A program made the translations under genes and the position numbers. From Bradysia coprophila (lineage: Eukaryota > Arthropoda > Insecta > Diptera > Sciaridae), in the NCBI RefSeq assembly GCF_014529535.1, contig NW_023503941.1, forward strand, positions 1,956,645 through 2,020,644: a DNA stretch of 64,000 nucleotides, written 5' to 3'. Every line of letters begins with the position of its first letter. Within the stretch, counting starts at the first letter, position 1. Shown here piece after piece: positions 59,892 through 64,000 of this stretch. Below the pieces are notes generated by a model. The model was not told where the DNA came from, did not search any database, and worked only from the letters and a program-made list of their open reading frames with translations.

Positions 59892-60580
59892 TATTTGTAT
59901 ATACTAACAAGGCAAAGAAAGATAATGTAAGTGATTTTGAAGGGCGAATAGCTTTTCAGTAGAGAATGAAGTAAAAGAAATGAAGAGTTTCACAGTAAAG
60001 GCTTTTGATACGAATAGGTGTTTCGTACGGGTCGGCGTTAGCTATGTTCTTTTTAATTGTCACAATAATACCAAGGAAAAAGGCAAAAAACGAAAACTTA
60101 AATTTGAAGGTAGGTTGGAATCCTGGCTCGTATGTTCGAAACCACTAAACGGTGCAAGCTACGCTGGGCAGAATTCTACAGAATTTCTTATACCTTTCCA
60201 AATCACTTTTACTCATCAAAATGGATTGAGAGTTGGCCAAGCATTAGTCCACAAAGTTGACGCATTATCCGGGACACTTTTTGTTAAAGTACCAACGCCA
60301 TTTCGACTCACCTAACAAAGTTGTTCAACGAAATGTTGGTATTAACCTTCTCCAGAAGGAAACGAATAATTTCCGGGAAAAAATTTAGTTCCACAAACAA
60401 CATGCGATATCAAAAAAATGGGGAGCCACTTTTTCGGACACAAGCACCTGGACTATTTAGCTTATTTAGCAAAGAGTGAACAAAGTAGCAAAGATTCGCA
60501 AACATCCTTACCACCTCAGGAATGGTAGCTTGTTTGCCAGAGAGAGTACCGATTGAAATGTCCACCTGAATCTCGGAGTT
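59892..60580. other. Intergenic, no gene seen
   Basis: A 111-codon plus-strand open frame (59980-60315) has no recognised domain. Confidence 0.4.
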
Positions 60581-61788
60581 ACAGTGAGTAAATCTCTAAA
60601 ATGTTTGATTTCAGTATATTTAGCTAATCCTTCTGTCACATCTTTCGACAGCTTTTTACGTTTGAGTACGTTTTCTCTCCCAGTAGCAAAAACGCAATCC
60701 CAGCAAAAAAAGAAACTATATCGAATGCCGCAAATGCATTTGAAAACGAACATTCGGTGAAATACTTTTTTATCACACCAAATGTTTATCATTTTATACA
60801 AATATGTTCATCTTTATAATAACATCGGTGAAAAAAAAACCTAATTTTGTCATGCAAAAATATAGATAAAAATTGACAAAATTGCCGACCACAAAAATAT
60901 GTCGTCGATTCTCATGCATTTTTTATGCATAGCAAAAGAAGACAGGATCAAGCAACGTAATATTTTGTCTCACATAAAAGTTCAACTTTCTTGTAAGACA
61001 AATATTACGTTGCTTGTTCCTGTCTTCTTTTGCTATGCATAAAAAATGCATATAAATCGACAACATATTTTTGAGGTTGATAAATTTGTCAATTTTACTT
61101 TTGTTTTCGAGATCTCAAAATTGTTTCTTCCCCGAAGTAATCCATGAATCGTCTGTATTCAATTCTTTTTGCATTTAGAAAAAGTTGCATTCAATGCAAA
61201 CAGAATTGAATACAGACGATTCATGGATTACTTCGGGGGAAGAAACAATTTTGAGATCTCGAAAACAAAAGTAAAATTGACAAATTTATCAACCTCAAAA
61301 ATATGTTGTCGATTTATATGCATTTTTTATGCATAGCAAAAGAAGACAGGAACAAGCAACGTAATATTTGTCTTACAAGAAAGTTGAACTTTTATGTGAG
61401 ACAAAATATTACGTTGCTTGATCCTGTCTTCTTTTGCTATGCATAAAAAATGCATGAGAATCGACGACATATTTTTGTGGTCGGCAATTTTGTCAATTTT
61501 TATCTATATTTTTGCATGACAAAATTAGGTTTTTTTTTCACCGATGTTATTATAAAGATGAACATATTTGTATAAAATGATAAACATTTGGTGTGATAAA
61601 AAAGTATTTCACCGAATGTTCGTTTTCAAATGCATTTGCGGCATTCGATATAGTTTCTTTTTTTGCTGGGATTGCGTTTTTGCTACTGGGAGAGAAAACG
61701 TACTCAAACGTAAAAAGCTGTCAAAAGATGTGACAGAAGGATTAGCTAAATATACTGAAATCAAACATTTTAGAGATTTACTCACTGT
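60581..61788. repeat. 1.2-kb near-perfect palindrome
   Basis: ACAGTGAGTAAATCTCTAAA at 60581 is matched by its inverse ending at 61788; the arms are about 595 bp with only a few mismatches seen and a loop of about 17 bp at 61176-61192. Each arm also contains a smaller diverged palindrome of about 230 bp (60873-61100 on the left) with ATGCATTTTTTATGCATAGC at its core. Both arms share a 74-codon open frame starting MYKMINIW that I do not recognise. Confidence 0.9.
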
Positions 61789-62897
61789 ATTCACCAAAAC
61801 TCGAACAGTGAATAGTTATAGCGTTTAGTCAAATCGCTACTCGTCAAAACTCAGCAAAAAACAAAATCCGCTATCAATGCAGTTATCCGGTTAAAAGCGA
61901 ATCAATTCAAAGTAAAAAAAAAAACATTTTGCAGCTGCCTTGTAATGATTCTCTAAATGACCAGATCAATAAAAGAAAAATTTGAAATTCAAAAGACTAA
62001 AATTGCACTTGAAGTATTGATATCCTATTGGGTGAAAAAAAGCTAAAGTGATGAATGATTAGTGGATCAGCCCACATTAATTGAAAGATTTATGCACAAC
62101 CTGCAGTTAATTGCTGAAATAACATTTCTCAGATCGGAGCTGTAATAAAATTAATAATTAAAAAAAAAACAACAAAAAAACCATGAGCAAAAACAACAAA
62201 CTAACAATCTATCTATCTATTTATATATCTGTCTGTTTGGCTGGGTGCTGTACGTGAACGTAAGCCTTTTTCTCAACAAATATTTTTATTTCAATTTTTT
62301 AATCGAATCAAATCAACACAAACGTTTATGTACAATTTATACGGTCGGTCGTTACATATCTTTAACTCAATAATTGCAAATTATCACTGATCATGAATAT
62401 GGTCAAGATTGAGCGATGAAGGTCGATGTCATTCAGCAAAAGTATCAATGCTAATAAAGTCAAACAAAACAAAACAAAAAATTATTTCAATTCCATTCAT
62501 CGACAATGTATACAATTGTACACACAGTGAAAGTATACTGTTTAGTTAGACGGGACTTTGTATTTGGCTTCGCACTTTGGCTGTGTGTAGAACTTTAAAC
62601 CAATCATGAACGTTCGAAAAGGACTCGTAAATTTGGGAGCGAAACGCATAGGAAGCTTTAAGAAAACGTGATGTCTAACTCTTTGTATCAGAGTCTGTTT
62701 GACGAGCTCACTTTTGTTTGAGTAAATTTTTTGACTGTCATCAGTAGCTAAAAGCATAAGAGTTGACAAAACGATCTAAATCTCATTTTCGCACGCTGTG
62801 AGTGCTCTTTAGAATCTGAATTTTAAGTGAACGAGTAATCGAAAAACGAACGAAGATATAAATTTCAACGTTAATTCCTCAAAGTGTAGAAGAAGTT
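61789..62897. other. Intergenic, no gene seen
   Basis: AT-rich; nothing recognised. Confidence 0.4.
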
Positions 62898-63027
62898 AAC
62901 CTGTCACATACAGTTATTCATCTGTTATGAATAACGACGACAAAAATAATGACAAGCTCTGGGTAGTATGGTCGTTTATACAGTAAAATGAATGTCAAAA
63001 AATTAAAGTACAAGATTTGAAATCCCA
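62898..63027 (-). mobile_element. piggyBac-like MITE, 3' part, cut by a foldback
   Basis: TTAACCTGTCACATACAG and following bases match the inverted right half of 47096-47308 up to AAGATTTGAAATC, where the foldback element begins. Confidence 0.65.
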
Positions 63028-63600
63028 ACAAAAATCTCGTCGAGAAAAGTGTGACGCAGTCTTTGAAGTACAATTTCTAAAATGAATGATATCGCTTTCA
63101 GCTTCGTTACGCAAAAATTAAATTTTACACCCAATTTTAGTTCAAACAAGCTGGCTTAGTTTTTCTCATCATCTGCCAAATAATTTTTACCAAAAAAAAT
63201 TTGACTGGAAACAACCAAAATTTTACCAAAAAAATCTGCGTCGCAAAGTGGCAAATGTTCAGGAACAGACCAGCAAGAAAATTTATCTGCCACATGCGAC
63301 GCAGATTTTTTTGGTAAAATTTTGGTTGTTTCCAGTCAAATTTTTTTTTGTAAAAATTATTTGGCAGATGATGAGAAAAACGAAGCCAGCTTGTTTGAAC
63401 TAAAATTGGGTGTAAAATTTAATTTTTGCGTAACGAAGCTGAAAGCGTCAACTCTAGCGATATCATTTATTTTAGAAATTGTACTTCAAAGACTGCGTCA
63501 CCCTTTTCTCGAAGAGATTTTTGTTGGGATATCAGTCGTTTTAGAAGTTTTAGAACACTGCTTTTTATAACAGTTTATAACAGAAATTCGAAAATTTGTC
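63028..63600. mobile_element. Foldback element
   Basis: Left arm from CCAACAAAAATCTCGTCGAG to AATCTGCGTCGCAAAGTGGC (about 63028-63265) faces the right arm (about 63280-63530). The right side continues with GATATCAGTCGTTTTAGAAG into the array. A single arm plus array recurs in Cyt-b5-r intron 3. Confidence 0.8.
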
Positions 63601-64000
63601 GAAATTTGAAAATTTGACGAAAATCGAAAATTTGACGAAAATCGAAAATTTGACGAAAATCGTAAATTTGACGAAATTTAAAAATTTGACGCAAATCAAA
63701 AATTTGACGCAAATCAAAAATTTGACGAAACTCGAAAATTTGACGAAAATAAAAAATTTGACGAAATTTGAAAATTTGACGAAAATCGAAAATTTGCCGA
63801 AAATCGAAAATTTGACGAAAATCGTAAATTTGACGAAATTTGAAAATTTGACGCAAATCAAAAATTTGACGAAACTCGAAAATTTGACGAAATTTAAAAA
63901 TTTGACGCAAATCAAAAATTTGACGAAATTTGAAAATTTGACGAAACTCGAAAATTTGACGAAATTTGAAAATTTGACGCAAATCAAAAATTTGACGAAA
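63585..64000 (-). repeat. Simple array, AAATTTGACGAAAATCG units, to window end
   Basis: Inverse orientation of the array at 22575-22905; unit about 18 bp with GACGAAAATCG, GACGCAAATCA and GACGAAACTCG variants. The array continues beyond the window. Confidence 0.9.

Noticed and set aside
60508..61828. Two mirrored genes encoding the same MYKMINIW protein
   Set aside because: Identity is explained by the palindrome; no domain, no promoter and differing tails.
63565..63987. Open frames of repeated VKFSIF / RQIFDF type
   Set aside because: Same simple array as at 22575-22905, inverted.
1..64000. tRNA or rRNA genes
   Set aside because: I looked for GGTTCGAATCC-type B boxes and rRNA-like blocks and saw none; a covariance-model scan would be decisive.

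Overview
The window looks like AT-rich nuclear DNA of an insect, most likely a dipteran. The strongest evidence is a complete tyrosine hydroxylase gene (ple) on the minus strand, with the fly-type N-terminus, a serine in an RRRSL context and three in-phase acidic cassette exons. Also present are a JIP1/APLIP1 scaffold gene, a cytochrome b5-related front-end desaturase-like gene and a DUF1091-type secreted protein. Most short introns are about 55-77 nt with GT..AG ends. No search was run; the species is not claimed, and a lower dipteran (fungus-gnat-like) is only a guess.

Genes in order: a LINE fragment at the left edge (1-282, minus); Aplip1/JIP1 (3080-8658, plus, four coding exons, 470 aa); a two-exon gene for a 60-residue secreted six-cysteine peptide with defensin-like spacing (12139-12384, minus); a three-exon secreted acidic protein of unknown function (15386-16716, minus); Cyt-b5-r (20456-24184, plus, seven exons, 471 aa); a DUF1091 protein (26765-27437, plus, three exons, 184 aa); ple (31371-43194, minus, nine coding exons, 575 aa with all cassettes or 511 aa without). 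From 43195 to 64000 I see no intact host gene, only repeats and a LINE C-terminal relic (57104-57720). The genes do not form one pathway. ple makes L-DOPA, Cyt-b5-r is a membrane lipid-modifying-type enzyme, and APLIP1 is a kinesin/JNK-pathway scaffold.

Most of the rest is small non-autonomous mobile DNA. (1) Five hAT-like MITEs have 8-bp target duplications, including one nested in another. (2) A family has long imperfect terminal inverted repeats and an interior made of ACGATAATATCGT-type dyads; five copies lie here, and one is a 29-unit 20-bp array inside a ple intron. (3) Two 1.6-1.9 kb copies and one diverged copy belong to an unclassified element with hairpin ends, an 8-bp GTCTGTCC run and, in two copies, a 145-bp internal tandem array. 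(4) Foldback elements are attached to simple-sequence arrays. (5) piggyBac-like and TA-flanked MITEs are also present. (6) A 1.2-kb near-perfect palindrome lies at 60581-61788.

The most interesting items are the hairpin-ended element, whose end stems differ by paired changes between copies; the defensin-like peptide gene with a CC in place of the usual CxC; the dyad-array family; and the long palindrome. Splice sites and family assignments were read by eye; exact repeat borders are approximate unless a target duplication fixes them.
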